Below are positions 49,932-57,883 of a stretch of 64,000 nucleotides of DNA, in pieces. Below the pieces are notes generated by a model, which saw only the letters and a list, made by a program, of their open reading frames with translations, searched no databases and had not been told where the DNA came from. A program made the position numbers and the translations under genes. Within the stretch, counting starts at the first letter, position 1, and every line of letters begins with the position of its first letter. Source of the stretch: Rubidibacter lacunae KORDI 51-2 (GTDB lineage Bacteria > Cyanobacteriota > Cyanobacteriia > Cyanobacteriales > Rubidibacteraceae); assembly GCF_000473895.1 (NCBI RefSeq), contig NZ_ASSJ01000081.1, positions 1 through 64,000 of the forward strand, read 5' to 3'.

Positions 49932-51233
49932 TTACATTCGACCGGCCGATGCCGGGGAAACCGTCAGGTCGGAAGCCGATGACTCGGCGATAACCCGCTC
50001 GTACAAAGCGCTCAACCGATCGGCGACCCCATCCCAACTGAACTCCGCTTGCACTCGCTGCCGTCCGGCTGCTCCCAAGCGATCGCGCCAATCAGGATTG
50101 CCCAGCACACGATCGAGCGCGATCGCAAACCCGGTCGCGTCTTGAGGCGGGACTAGCAGCCCGGTTTCTTCGTGAGCGACAGTGAACTTTAGACCGCCCA
50201 CGTTGCTGGCAATGACCGGCGTCCCACATGCCATGGCTTCGATCGCGACCAACCCGAACGGTTCGTAATGACTTGGCACGACGCAAACATCGGCTGCTGC
50301 GTAGTAAGCCGGTAGATCGGCGTCGGAGATGCGGCCGGAAAATTCTAGGGTGTCCTCCAACCCCAGCTCGCAAGCAAGTGCTCCCAGACGCTCGCGCTCG
50401 CGGCCGTCCGCCTGACCCGGATGGAACCCGCCGCCGATAATTGCCCGCAGCGGAATGTGCCCGAAAGACTCCGAGGCTCGGACCGCCCGCACCAAGGTCT
50501 CGATCCCCTTACGCCGATCAAAGCGCCCGACATAAAATATCACCTTCGCAGCCGGGTCGATGCCGAGGTGCGCGCGCGCATCCAGGCGGGAAATCGAACC
50601 GAAACGGCGCACATCCGTGCCGCAAGGAACGATCTCGATGCGACCGCGCTCCGAGACCAGCGATCGCAAGTCGTCGCGCTCTTGCGGACTCGTAGCGATC
50701 GCGCAATTTGACTGTTCCAAGCAATCGCGCTCGATCTCCAAGCGCTGCTGGGTCGTATGCGGCGGTTCGCTCACAGACCGATACTTCACCGCACCGAGCG
50801 AATGGTAAGTATGCACCAGCGGCATGCGGTCGGCGTGCTTAAGCTGCAAGCCGACCCAACCGGAAATCCAATAGTTGGAGTGGAGTAGGGCGTAGCGGCG
50901 GCCTTCGCGCCGGGCGTATTGCTGCAGCGCTGCCACAAACTCGCCGGCGTGGGTGAAGATTTCCTGGCGCGGAATAAAGCAAGGCGGTCCGGCCGGCAGT
51001 CGGATCGTTCGACAGCTCGGGCCGTGCTCGACAACTGCTTTGGCATCCTGCGTCGCGCGTCGCGTGAACAGATCGACTTGCCAGCCGCGGGCCGCTAGTG
51101 ACTCGCCGACTTGGCGGACGTAAACGTTTTGACCGCCCGCTTCCTCACCACCAATCGCCGCAGCAGGATCGCCGTGTACCGAAATCAGTGCGACATGGGG
51201 GGCAATGGGAGGTCGAGTCGATGCAATCGTCAT
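49932..51233 (-). CDS. GT4 glycosyltransferase (sucrose-phosphate-synthase/MshA-like)
   Basis: This 433-residue GT-B enzyme opens HVALISVHGDPAAAIGGEEAGG and QNVYVRQVGESLAARG, has HSNYWISGWVGLQL and HTYHSLGAVKYRS in the N-domain, then FYVGRFDRRKGIETLVRA. The donor site is VCVVPSHYEPFGLVAIEAMACGTPVIASNVGGL, with the EX7E pattern of GT4. The N-domain resembles sucrose-phosphate synthases and MshA-type enzymes, so a role in sucrose, a compatible solute, or another glycoside is plausible but not decided. No phosphatase domain is fused. Confidence 0.88.
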   Translation of the reverse strand: MTIASTRPPIAPHVALISVHGDPAAAIGGEEAGGQNVYVRQVGESLAARGWQVDLFTRRATQDAKAVVEHGPSCRTIRLPAGPPCFIPRQEIFTHAGEFVAALQQYARREGRRYALLHSNYWISGWVGLQLKHADRMPLVHTYHSLGAVKYRSVSEPPHTTQQRLEIERDCLEQSNCAIATSPQERDDLRSLVSERGRIEIVPCGTDVRRFGSISRLDARAHLGIDPAAKVIFYVGRFDRRKGIETLVRAVRASESFGHIPLRAIIGGGFHPGQADGRERERLGALACELGLEDTLEFSGRISDADLPAYYAAADVCVVPSHYEPFGLVAIEAMACGTPVIASNVGGLKFTVAHEETGLLVPPQDATGFAIALDRVLGNPDWRDRLGAAGRQRVQAEFSWDGVADRLSALYERVIAESSASDLTVSPASAGRM

Positions 51234-51514
51234 GGAACTTGGGAATTGGCTCTCTCAACGTGTCGACGACGCGGCAGCGGCAGTTGATTGAACTTTAGAC
51301 CCGCAAGCGTATCCGCAGCGACTGTACCCAAACTGAATCGAGCTTGCCCGGTCGACCCGCCGCTCTTCAGACCGGAGGTTTAATGCCGCGATCGGTTACT
51401 GCACGATGCACGAATTATTGTAGGGCAGAATTGTAGGGCAAATTTTTGCCACGCTCGCGTTTTCCGCTCGACGGTCGAGGCAGATTTGAGTACAATACGA
51501 TTCTACGACTCTGT

Positions 51515-51603
51515 GGAGAGGTGGCTGAGCGGTTGAAAGCGGCTCCCTGCTAAGGAGTTATGGGGTTTAAACTCCATCGAGGGTTCGAATCCCTCCCTCT
51601 CCG
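51515..51603 (+). tRNA. tRNA-Ser (anticodon GCT)
   Basis: This 89-nt type II tRNA has the acceptor stem GGAGAGG with CCTCTCC, the anticodon loop CTGCTAA (anticodon GCT, reads AGC and AGT), a long variable arm and a GGTTCGAATCC T-arm. The CCA is not encoded. A terminator follows. Confidence 0.97.
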
Positions 51604-51931
51604 TTCTTCTGCCTGGTTCTCAAACTCAGATTGCCCGATCGGAATTTCCCGCGCGCGCTTCCCTGCCGCGCGCTTTTTTTAGTGCGCCTGCGCGATCGAC
51701 AAGGATGCTTTTGACGAACAGAAACACTCTGTCGCAGCAATTTAAAAGATTCAGGTAGAATTCGGGTAGTTCTGCACAGTTCGGGTGGCGTAGGTGCAGA
51801 AACCGCAAGTGTCCTGCTCCTTCCAAACCCTGCAAGAGCACCACGCTTAAGGACTACCAAATTCGATTTCTAGTCGAGCTTGCGAGTACTTTGAAAAACA
51901 ATAAACGCTTATTTAGGGAGCAAACCAACCT
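51604..51931. other. Spacer after tRNA-Ser
   Basis: About 330 bases contain the terminator at 51651-51680 and then the upstream region of the binding-protein gene. No further gene is supported. Confidence 0.4.
51651..51680 (+). terminator. Rho-independent terminator of tRNA-Ser
   Basis: A 7-bp GC-only stem (GCGCGCG / CGCGCGC, loop CTTCCCTGC) is followed by seven T, 48 bases after the tRNA. Confidence 0.88.
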
Positions 51932-53299
51932 ATGACTCGATTTTTCCTCTCGTCAAAGCCCCCAGCTGCCTTCTCTGCAGCTGCGATCGCGCTGTCGGCA
52001 GGGCTCTTGGCAGCAGCCTGCCAGACCAATACTCCAACGGATAGCGAGCCCGAAGCAGGTAGCACCGAAACCCCTGAAGCAAATGCTTCTGCCGACGAGG
52101 GAGGCGACAGCTCAGACAGCGAGCCGCTCAAGCTCGGTTCGCTGCTCCCGACTACGGGCGATTTGGCATCCATCGGGCAAAACATGCCGATCGCGGTCGA
52201 CCTTGCAGTCAAAACGATCAATGCCTGTGGTGGCGTCAACGGTCAGGAAGTCATCCTCATCCAGGAAGACAGCCAGACGGACCCAAACGCCGGTGCGGCA
52301 GCCATGTCCAAACTCGTCGAAGTCGATAAGGTGGCCGGTGTCGTCGGAGCATTTGCTAGCAGCGTCTCCAGTGCCGCAGTAGATACGGCCGTGCGGAACG
52401 AAGTCCTGTTTATTTCACCCGGCAGCACCAGCCCGGTCTTCAGCCAGCGCGCGGAAGCTGGCGAATTCAATGGCTATTGGGCGCGTACCGCCCCGCCGGA
52501 TACCTATCAAGCAGCAGCACTAGCAAAATTGGCCAGCGAGCGCGGTTTCGAAACGGCAGCCACGGTCGCGATCAACAACGACTACGGTGTCGGCTTCGAG
52601 CAGGTGTTCGTCGAGTCCTTCCAGGAAGCTGGTGGCGAAGTGGTCAACAGCGACAGCCCCGTTCGCTACGATCCGAAAGCAACGACCTTCGATACGGAAG
52701 CAGCGGCGGCCTTCGGCGAAGCGCCAGAAGCAGTTCTGGGCGTGTTATACGCAGAGACTGGCAGCCTGTTGCTGAAGTCAGCCTTCGAGCAAGGTTTGAC
52801 TAAAGACATTACAGTCTTGTTGACGGATGGCGTATATTCTCCGGATTTTGTGAAATCAGTCGGAAAGGGGGCGGGCGGCTCATCTGTGCTCGGGGGCGAC
52901 ATCGAGGTGTTGGGAACGGTACCCGGAGCCGACGGTCAAGCGCTGGAGAGCCTGACGACACTCTGGGCCGAGGATACGGGTAAGGAGCTAACGGCATTTG
53001 TCCCGCACTCCTGGGATGCTGCAATACTATTGATGCTGGCTGCACAAGCCGCAGGTGAGAACACGGGTCCGGGTATCCAAGCCAACCTGCAGGCCGTGGC
53101 AAATGAGCCGGGTCAAGAGGTGAGCGACGTCTGCGAGGCTATGGAGCTACTGCGTAATGGCGAAGAGATTAACTATCAAGGTGCCAGTGGCGACATCGAA
53201 CTCGACGATAACGGCGACACAGTCGGCGCGTATGATGTCTGGACGGTGAGCGAAGACGGCTCCCTGGAGACGATTGGCACTGTGAACCCGGGTAGCTAG
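51932..53299 (+). CDS. Branched-chain-type ABC substrate-binding lipoprotein
   Basis: This 455-residue protein has a lipoprotein signal peptide (AAFSAAAIALSAGLLAAACQ, lipobox cysteine near residue 30), then an acidic Thr/Ser/Glu-rich linker. A type I periplasmic binding domain (LKLGSLLPTTGDLASIGQNM, then VIFISPGSTSP-like VLFISPGSTSPVF and RTAPPDTYQAAALA) follows. Such receptors bind branched-chain amino acids, urea or related solutes. No permease or ATPase genes follow, so the transporter components are elsewhere or it serves a different role. The C-terminal VGAYDVWTVSEDGSLETI is intact. Confidence 0.9.
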   Translation: MTRFFLSSKPPAAFSAAAIALSAGLLAAACQTNTPTDSEPEAGSTETPEANASADEGGDSSDSEPLKLGSLLPTTGDLASIGQNMPIAVDLAVKTINACGGVNGQEVILIQEDSQTDPNAGAAAMSKLVEVDKVAGVVGAFASSVSSAAVDTAVRNEVLFISPGSTSPVFSQRAEAGEFNGYWARTAPPDTYQAAALAKLASERGFETAATVAINNDYGVGFEQVFVESFQEAGGEVVNSDSPVRYDPKATTFDTEAAAAFGEAPEAVLGVLYAETGSLLLKSAFEQGLTKDITVLLTDGVYSPDFVKSVGKGAGGSSVLGGDIEVLGTVPGADGQALESLTTLWAEDTGKELTAFVPHSWDAAILLMLAAQAAGENTGPGIQANLQAVANEPGQEVSDVCEAMELLRNGEEINYQGASGDIELDDNGDTVGAYDVWTVSEDGSLETIGTVNPGS

Positions 53300-53343
53300 C
53301 CAGCACTCAGAACTGGAGCGATGGAGCAATCGCCCTTGCCCCT

Positions 53344-53386
53344 TTGCGAACAGCCGTCCGACGCCATATCGTGTGGCTGTTCGCAA
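53344..53386 (+). terminator. 12-bp perfect hairpin after the binding-protein gene
   Basis: The perfect stem TTGCGAACAGCC / GGCTGTTCGCAA begins 45 bases after the stop codon. No T-run is present. Confidence 0.55.
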
Positions 53387-53606
53387 GCAGTTAGTTAGTT
53401 GTTCTCAAACTCGGTCTGTCGATCTGTGACGGGAGAAGCACTAGCGAGTCGCGAACGCCCTCCAAGTCGGTATCGGCTTGCCAATCATCGGGCGAACATC
53501 GCCTGGCGTTCAAAAAAGTAGTCCTGAAGTGTGATGCTCTTGCTGGTTAAGGCGCAAGGCACGTTGTACCTTCTGCACCTGCACCACTATGTCCGTGCGG
53601 CACACC

Positions 53607-53634
53607 CAAAAAAATCGGCGCATTGCGCCGATTC
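53607..53634 (-). terminator. Leftward rho-independent terminator
   Basis: The stem ATCGGCGCA / TGCGCCGAT ends in seven T on the minus strand (AAAAAAA on plus), about 240 bases beyond the aldolase stop. It is oriented to end leftward transcripts. Confidence 0.65.
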
Positions 53635-53870
53635 AGAAGTCCCATGTTGTCGTCTAACGTCAAGAAAATCCCCTATGTCAGGCCTAACAGACCTTCTTAA
53701 GATTTCTTAACAATCCGATTGTAGCAGAAAGTACAGAAGCGCGGTGGGGCGTGGCTTGACGCATCGCGTATCCGCCGTCCGGTGGCAGTGCCAACAATCG
53801 TAGGAGTCGGGTGCGGTAAATCGTTTGCCCTCTAGGTAGGCAGTTAGCTGCCATTTCGCGTTGCAGCCCT

Positions 53871-54515
53871 TCATGCAAGCCAGGGTCTCAAGTTGTGCTG
53901 CAGGGCAGCCGCCCGCGTAGCGATTGCGTCCCAGTCGCGGGCGGCAACGGCGGCTGGTGAAAATAACTGCCCGGACAGGCCGATCGCGATCGCGCCGGCA
54001 GCGAGAAATGCTCGGGCATTATCAAGGGTGATACCTCCGGTCGGGATTAGTGGGATGTAACCGAGCGGACCTTGTAGGCTGCTCACGTACTGACTGCCAC
54101 CCACTGCTTGCACCGGAAATACCTTCACACAGCTAGCACCTGCTTGCCAGGCGGCCACGATTTCCGTCGGCGTCAGTGCGCCTGGCACAATCGGAATCTC
54201 GGCAGCAAGGGCAGCCGCAATCATATCCGGGTCCGCGTGGGGAGCAAACGCAAATTCTGCCCCAGCCGAGATCGCAGCGTCGAGTTGGGCGGTTGTCATA
54301 ATCGTGCCGGTGCCCACGATGCAATCGGGCAATTCCGCACGCAGGCAGGCGATCGACTCGGCAGTCTCCGCACCCGTCCAGGCAATTTCCAGGAGGCGCA
54401 GTCCGCCACGGGCGGCCGCCCGCGCTTGCTGGCAGCACAGTGCTACGTCGGCCGTTCGCACGACCGCGATCGCGCGCCGCGCGCGGAGGGTGTTCAGCCA
54501 GCAGGATTCGGTCAT
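53871..54515 (-). CDS. eda: KDPG/KHG aldolase family protein
   Basis: This 214-residue class I aldolase is of the 2-keto-3-deoxy-6-phosphogluconate / 4-hydroxy-2-oxoglutarate type. The opening RARRAIAVVRTADVALCCQQ, the acid residue in LLEIAWTG, GTGTIMTTAQLDAAISAGAEF, the Schiff-base lysine in CVKVFPVQAVGGSQYV and the phosphate loop IPTGGITLDNA are all visible. It would split KDPG into pyruvate and glyceraldehyde-3-phosphate in the Entner-Doudoroff route. The ATG at 54515 is preferred over one 23 codons upstream. Some positions (AFAPHADPD for the usual SPG) differ, so substrate range is uncertain. Confidence 0.88.
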   Translation of the reverse strand: MTESCWLNTLRARRAIAVVRTADVALCCQQARAAARGGLRLLEIAWTGAETAESIACLRAELPDCIVGTGTIMTTAQLDAAISAGAEFAFAPHADPDMIAAALAAEIPIVPGALTPTEIVAAWQAGASCVKVFPVQAVGGSQYVSSLQGPLGYIPLIPTGGITLDNARAFLAAGAIAIGLSGQLFSPAAVAARDWDAIATRAAALQHNLRPWLA

Positions 54516-54684
54516 GGCGGTGACGAGCAGGAGCCTTGAGAGAGCGACGTTCTTCATGCGGTTGGCACCGACGTGGCAAATCACACGCTTGTCGGCTTAC
54601 AGCATGCTTTCACTGTTGAGCTGTTGCTTATACTACGGGTTATATAAACGGGATATATAGGAAACGCCTTCCTTCGAGCTAACG

Positions 54685-56937
54685 ATGGGCCATTGCATCA
54701 ATCCGCAATGCTTGCAGCCGGACAATCCGACCGAGCAGTCGTTGTGCCTGACCTGCCGCGCGTCGCTGCTGTTGACAGGGCGCGATCGCCTCCAACGCTT
54801 GCTCGGTCGTGCCGGCTGCGGCTCGGTGTATGCGATTGGCCACCGTGGCACCGCACGCGTTCTGAAAGTCCTGCATGATAGGACGCCTATAGCCTTGCAG
54901 CTATTCGAGCAGGAAGCACGCGTCCTGCAGCAACTGCAGCATCCTGGCTTACCGCGTCTCGACCCCGACGGTTACTTCATTTATGCTCACGGCAACGACT
55001 TGCCCGATATGCATTGTTTAGAGATGGAGAAAATCGAGGGCGCCGAACTTGAGTGCTATGCAATCCGGCACATTATGAGACCGAGCTCGCAACGCTCCGC
55101 CCAACGGTGGCTGCAACAGTCGACAGCAATTCTCCACGCCGCTCCCTCCAAGCAATATTTACATCGCGGCATCAAACCGCCCAATATTATCCTGCTTCCA
55201 ACCGCTCAGCATGTCTCGATCGGCTTCGGCACTGACCGCGAGCTTACTCAGACCTATTTGGGCAAAGCCGCTGGACGGCGCATAACGGGGATTCTTACGC
55301 CCGGTTACACGCCGACCGAAAAAGCTAACGTCAGAGCCGTTCCCCAATCCGACTATTTCCTGCTCGGGCGGACGATCATCTTTTTGTTCGCCGGCCAACC
55401 GCCTGACGTACTGCCTGAAGCCCGACGCAGGAGCCTCCGCTGGCGCGATTGCGTCCCGCAGTTGGATGCTGCTGCTTTTGCCAATCCGATCGACGACGCG
55501 ATCGCGCCGTTTCCAGAGGACCGGCCGCAACACGCGATCGAGCTACTAGAACGCCCCAACGGCATCGAGCCGGATACGCTGCCTGCTCATGAGATCGATC
55601 TCGACCGCCCGCCTGCTCGCGATGCTGTCAATGGGGGAGCTTCTGACCCAACATGGCCCGAGCGGGATCGCCGCAACACCCGTCTCCTGCAAATGCTCTT
55701 GACTGCAGTCGGCTCGGCCGGCAAACCTTTGTCAGCGTGCTCAAAAAATCTCCGCGGTGCTGCCCTCGCTCCATATAGTGCCCCTGATATTCCTCCCGAT
55801 ATTGCCTCTGGTGCTGTTGCTGCCTGCGACAACCTTGCCGCGCGGCTGGCCGTCCAACTACGCCGGCTGCGCTGGCTGACTGCCGGCGCGCTCGCGCTGA
55901 CCGCAACGCTAGTAGCTCTGATCGGCACGCTAGCTTGGGAGCGTCGAACCGCGAGCGCACCCGTTGCAGATGCTACACCGGCAATTCCTACTGTTTCCCA
56001 AGGTGAATTCGCGCGGACCTTTGCAATCGAGCAAGCCTTTAGCGCCCATGACGATCTTGTAAGTGCTTTGGCGTTCGTGCCGGATAGCGAACTGCTGGTA
56101 AGCGGGAGTTGGGACGGCACGGTGCGCTTGTGGGACCTCGAGAGCGGCCGGCACCGCGCCGTGCTAACCGCGCCCGGACGGGATATCAATACGGTCGCGA
56201 TCGCCCCGGACGGCCGGATCGTTGCCAGCGGCGGGCAAAATTTGCAGGTGTGGGAGCGCGCCTCCGGTCGGCTGCGTTACGGCAGTGCGGAGCACCGCCA
56301 ATGGGTGCGTGCCTTAGCCTTCGACCCCTCCGGCACGCGCCTGCTGAGCGCGGGCGACGACAACCGAGCGTTCGTGTGGGACGTGCTCGGCGGCGAACGC
56401 CTGGCGACGCGCGAACTGCACGCATTTGATGTTAACGCCCTCTCGATCGCCTCACAGTGCCGTTGTTTTGCCAGTGCTAGCGACGACAATAGCGTGCGCG
56501 TGTGGGACTGGCACGATTGGGAACGAGACCGCCTGTTTCAGTTCGACCACGGCGATGATGTCAGCACGATCGCGATCGCGCCGGACGGACGCTGGTTGGT
56601 CAGCGGCAGCCGCGACGATACAGTGGCAGTTTGGGACTTGCGGACGGGCGAACGGCGCTGGTCTCGACGAGCACATGCCGACGACGTTACGGCCCTCGCG
56701 ATCGCCCCGGACGGGACTTGGTTTGTAACTAGCGGCGACGATGGAGCGCTGCGCGTCTGGGATCTGGCAACAGGAATGTTACTAGCCGTTCCGAGCAGCG
56801 GTGCTGTTGAGAGTAAAGGGAGCAACCGCGCGCTCGGCAGCAATGCTTGGGTTCGAGCCGTTGCCCTGAGTGCTGATGGCACGCGCCTAGCCAGCGGCAG
56901 CGCCGATGGCACTATTCGCGTCTGGCGCATCCGGTAA
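54685..56937 (+). CDS. Predicted pseudokinase with zinc ribbon, membrane helix and WD40 propeller
   Basis: This 750-residue protein has the layout of cyanobacterial Ser/Thr kinases: a four-cysteine ribbon (Cys 4, 9, 21, 24), a kinase-like domain (about 30-290), a helix at 398-418 and seven WD40 repeats (452-750). The kinase core keeps a glycine loop (GRAGCGSVY) and the ATP lysine (K61). However, the HRD aspartate is Gly162 (HRGIKPPN) and the DFG aspartate is Gly180 (GFG). The APE motif is also changed (TPTEK). Both Asp-to-Gly changes are single A-to-G differences. Phosphotransfer is therefore unlikely; a scaffold or regulatory role through the propeller is inferred. Confidence 0.85.
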   Translation: MGHCINPQCLQPDNPTEQSLCLTCRASLLLTGRDRLQRLLGRAGCGSVYAIGHRGTARVLKVLHDRTPIALQLFEQEARVLQQLQHPGLPRLDPDGYFIYAHGNDLPDMHCLEMEKIEGAELECYAIRHIMRPSSQRSAQRWLQQSTAILHAAPSKQYLHRGIKPPNIILLPTAQHVSIGFGTDRELTQTYLGKAAGRRITGILTPGYTPTEKANVRAVPQSDYFLLGRTIIFLFAGQPPDVLPEARRRSLRWRDCVPQLDAAAFANPIDDAIAPFPEDRPQHAIELLERPNGIEPDTLPAHEIDLDRPPARDAVNGGASDPTWPERDRRNTRLLQMLLTAVGSAGKPLSACSKNLRGAALAPYSAPDIPPDIASGAVAACDNLAARLAVQLRRLRWLTAGALALTATLVALIGTLAWERRTASAPVADATPAIPTVSQGEFARTFAIEQAFSAHDDLVSALAFVPDSELLVSGSWDGTVRLWDLESGRHRAVLTAPGRDINTVAIAPDGRIVASGGQNLQVWERASGRLRYGSAEHRQWVRALAFDPSGTRLLSAGDDNRAFVWDVLGGERLATRELHAFDVNALSIASQCRCFASASDDNSVRVWDWHDWERDRLFQFDHGDDVSTIAIAPDGRWLVSGSRDDTVAVWDLRTGERRWSRRAHADDVTALAIAPDGTWFVTSGDDGALRVWDLATGMLLAVPSSGAVESKGSNRALGSNAWVRAVALSADGTRLASGSADGTIRVWRIR

Positions 56938-56960
56938 GCTCCCCGATCGGTTGCAAATAC

Positions 56961-57002
56961 GCTTGCCGCTCCGAGGCGAGCGCGGTGCCCGGAGCGGCAA
57001 GC
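56961..57002 (+). terminator. 13-bp perfect hairpin after the pseudokinase gene
   Basis: The perfect stem GCTTGCCGCTCCG / CGGAGCGGCAAGC begins 24 bases after the stop. No T-run follows; the position suggests termination or 3' stability. Confidence 0.6.
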
Positions 57003-57034
57003 ATCATTCGGGCATAAGAGCCACTGGTAGCTTC

Positions 57035-57120
57035 CTATAGCAACGGAAAGGTTGGTCAGGACGATCTCCAGAATTGAAGTCCAAATCCACTGCCGTTGCA
57101 GGCTTGAAGTGACCGAATAA
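57035..57120. repeat. Interspersed repeat, copy 2 (inverted)
   Basis: Read on the minus strand, this matches 46255-46353, including CACTTCAAG, CTGCAA, GACTTC.ATTCTGGAGATC and CCAACCTTTCCGTTGC, with one unit only and several substitutions. It lies between the pseudokinase gene and ndk. Confidence 0.8.
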
Positions 57121-57186
57121 GCTACTCACTGCTATATGAGTAGCCTCTGCTATTTGTGTACCCTCTATTGGGTAGCCTCGCGCGGG

Positions 57187-57639
57187 CTAATCTTCGTAGA
57201 TCCAAGGGGTAATGCTTGGCTTCCAGCTAGACAGTTCGCCGTCCTCGAACCAGAGGGCAACTTCGCTTTGGGCGGTTTCGATGGCATCGGAGCCGTGAAT
57301 GAGATTGCGCCCGATGCTTACACCGAAGTCGCCGCGAATCGTGCCTGGTTCGGCGGTCAGAGGGTTCGTCGCGCCGATAAGCTTGCGAGCAGAGGCAACG
57401 ACACCGTCTCCTTCCCAAACGCTCGCGACGACCGGACCGGACGTGATAAATTCGACCAAACTTTTGAAGAAAGGCCGCTCTTTATGGACGGCGTAGTGGG
57501 ACTCGGCAAGCTCGCGCGAGACCGTCAATTGCTTGAGACCGACGAGGGTGAAGCCTTTGCACTCCAGACGCTGGATGACTTCGCCGACCAGTCCGCGCTG
57601 GACTCCATCGGGCTTGACCATAATAAACGTGCGTTCCAA
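57187..57639 (-). CDS. ndk: Nucleoside diphosphate kinase
   Basis: This 150-residue enzyme balances nucleoside triphosphate pools through a phosphohistidine. The signature [20 protein letters not shown] holds the active histidine, and [20 protein letters not shown] is the standard opening. Length is normal. A 24-base hairpin (GCTACTCA / TGAGTAGC at 57121-57144) lies beyond the stop and could end its transcript. Confidence 0.97.
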   Translation of the reverse strand: MERTFIMVKPDGVQRGLVGEVIQRLECKGFTLVGLKQLTVSRELAESHYAVHKERPFFKSLVEFITSGPVVASVWEGDGVVASARKLIGATNPLTAEPGTIRGDFGVSIGRNLIHGSDAIETAQSEVALWFEDGELSSWKPSITPWIYED

Positions 57640-57883
57640 AAGTCGCTCCTTGCTGCCAATTCGCTACTCGACTTACAACAACCCAGAGTATCAACAAAGC
57701 GCCTCGACCACCCGCTCCGATCTCGCAAATCCAGTCGATCCTGCTGCTAGCCGTCCCCGTGGCAAGGCAGCGGCAGGATCGCTCTAAACTAACAGACTGC
57801 TCCGTTAGCGGACGCGGTACGCTGCGGGCCGGGCGATCGCCACTTGCCGTGACTCCCAAGTCGATTGCACCCCCAGCTCGAAC

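Larger units (their letters stand above)
53300..53870. other. Spacer holding two terminator-like hairpins
   Basis: About 570 bases lie between the convergent binding-protein and aldolase genes. Two hairpins, annotated separately, are the only structure I see; no gene is supported. Confidence 0.45.
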
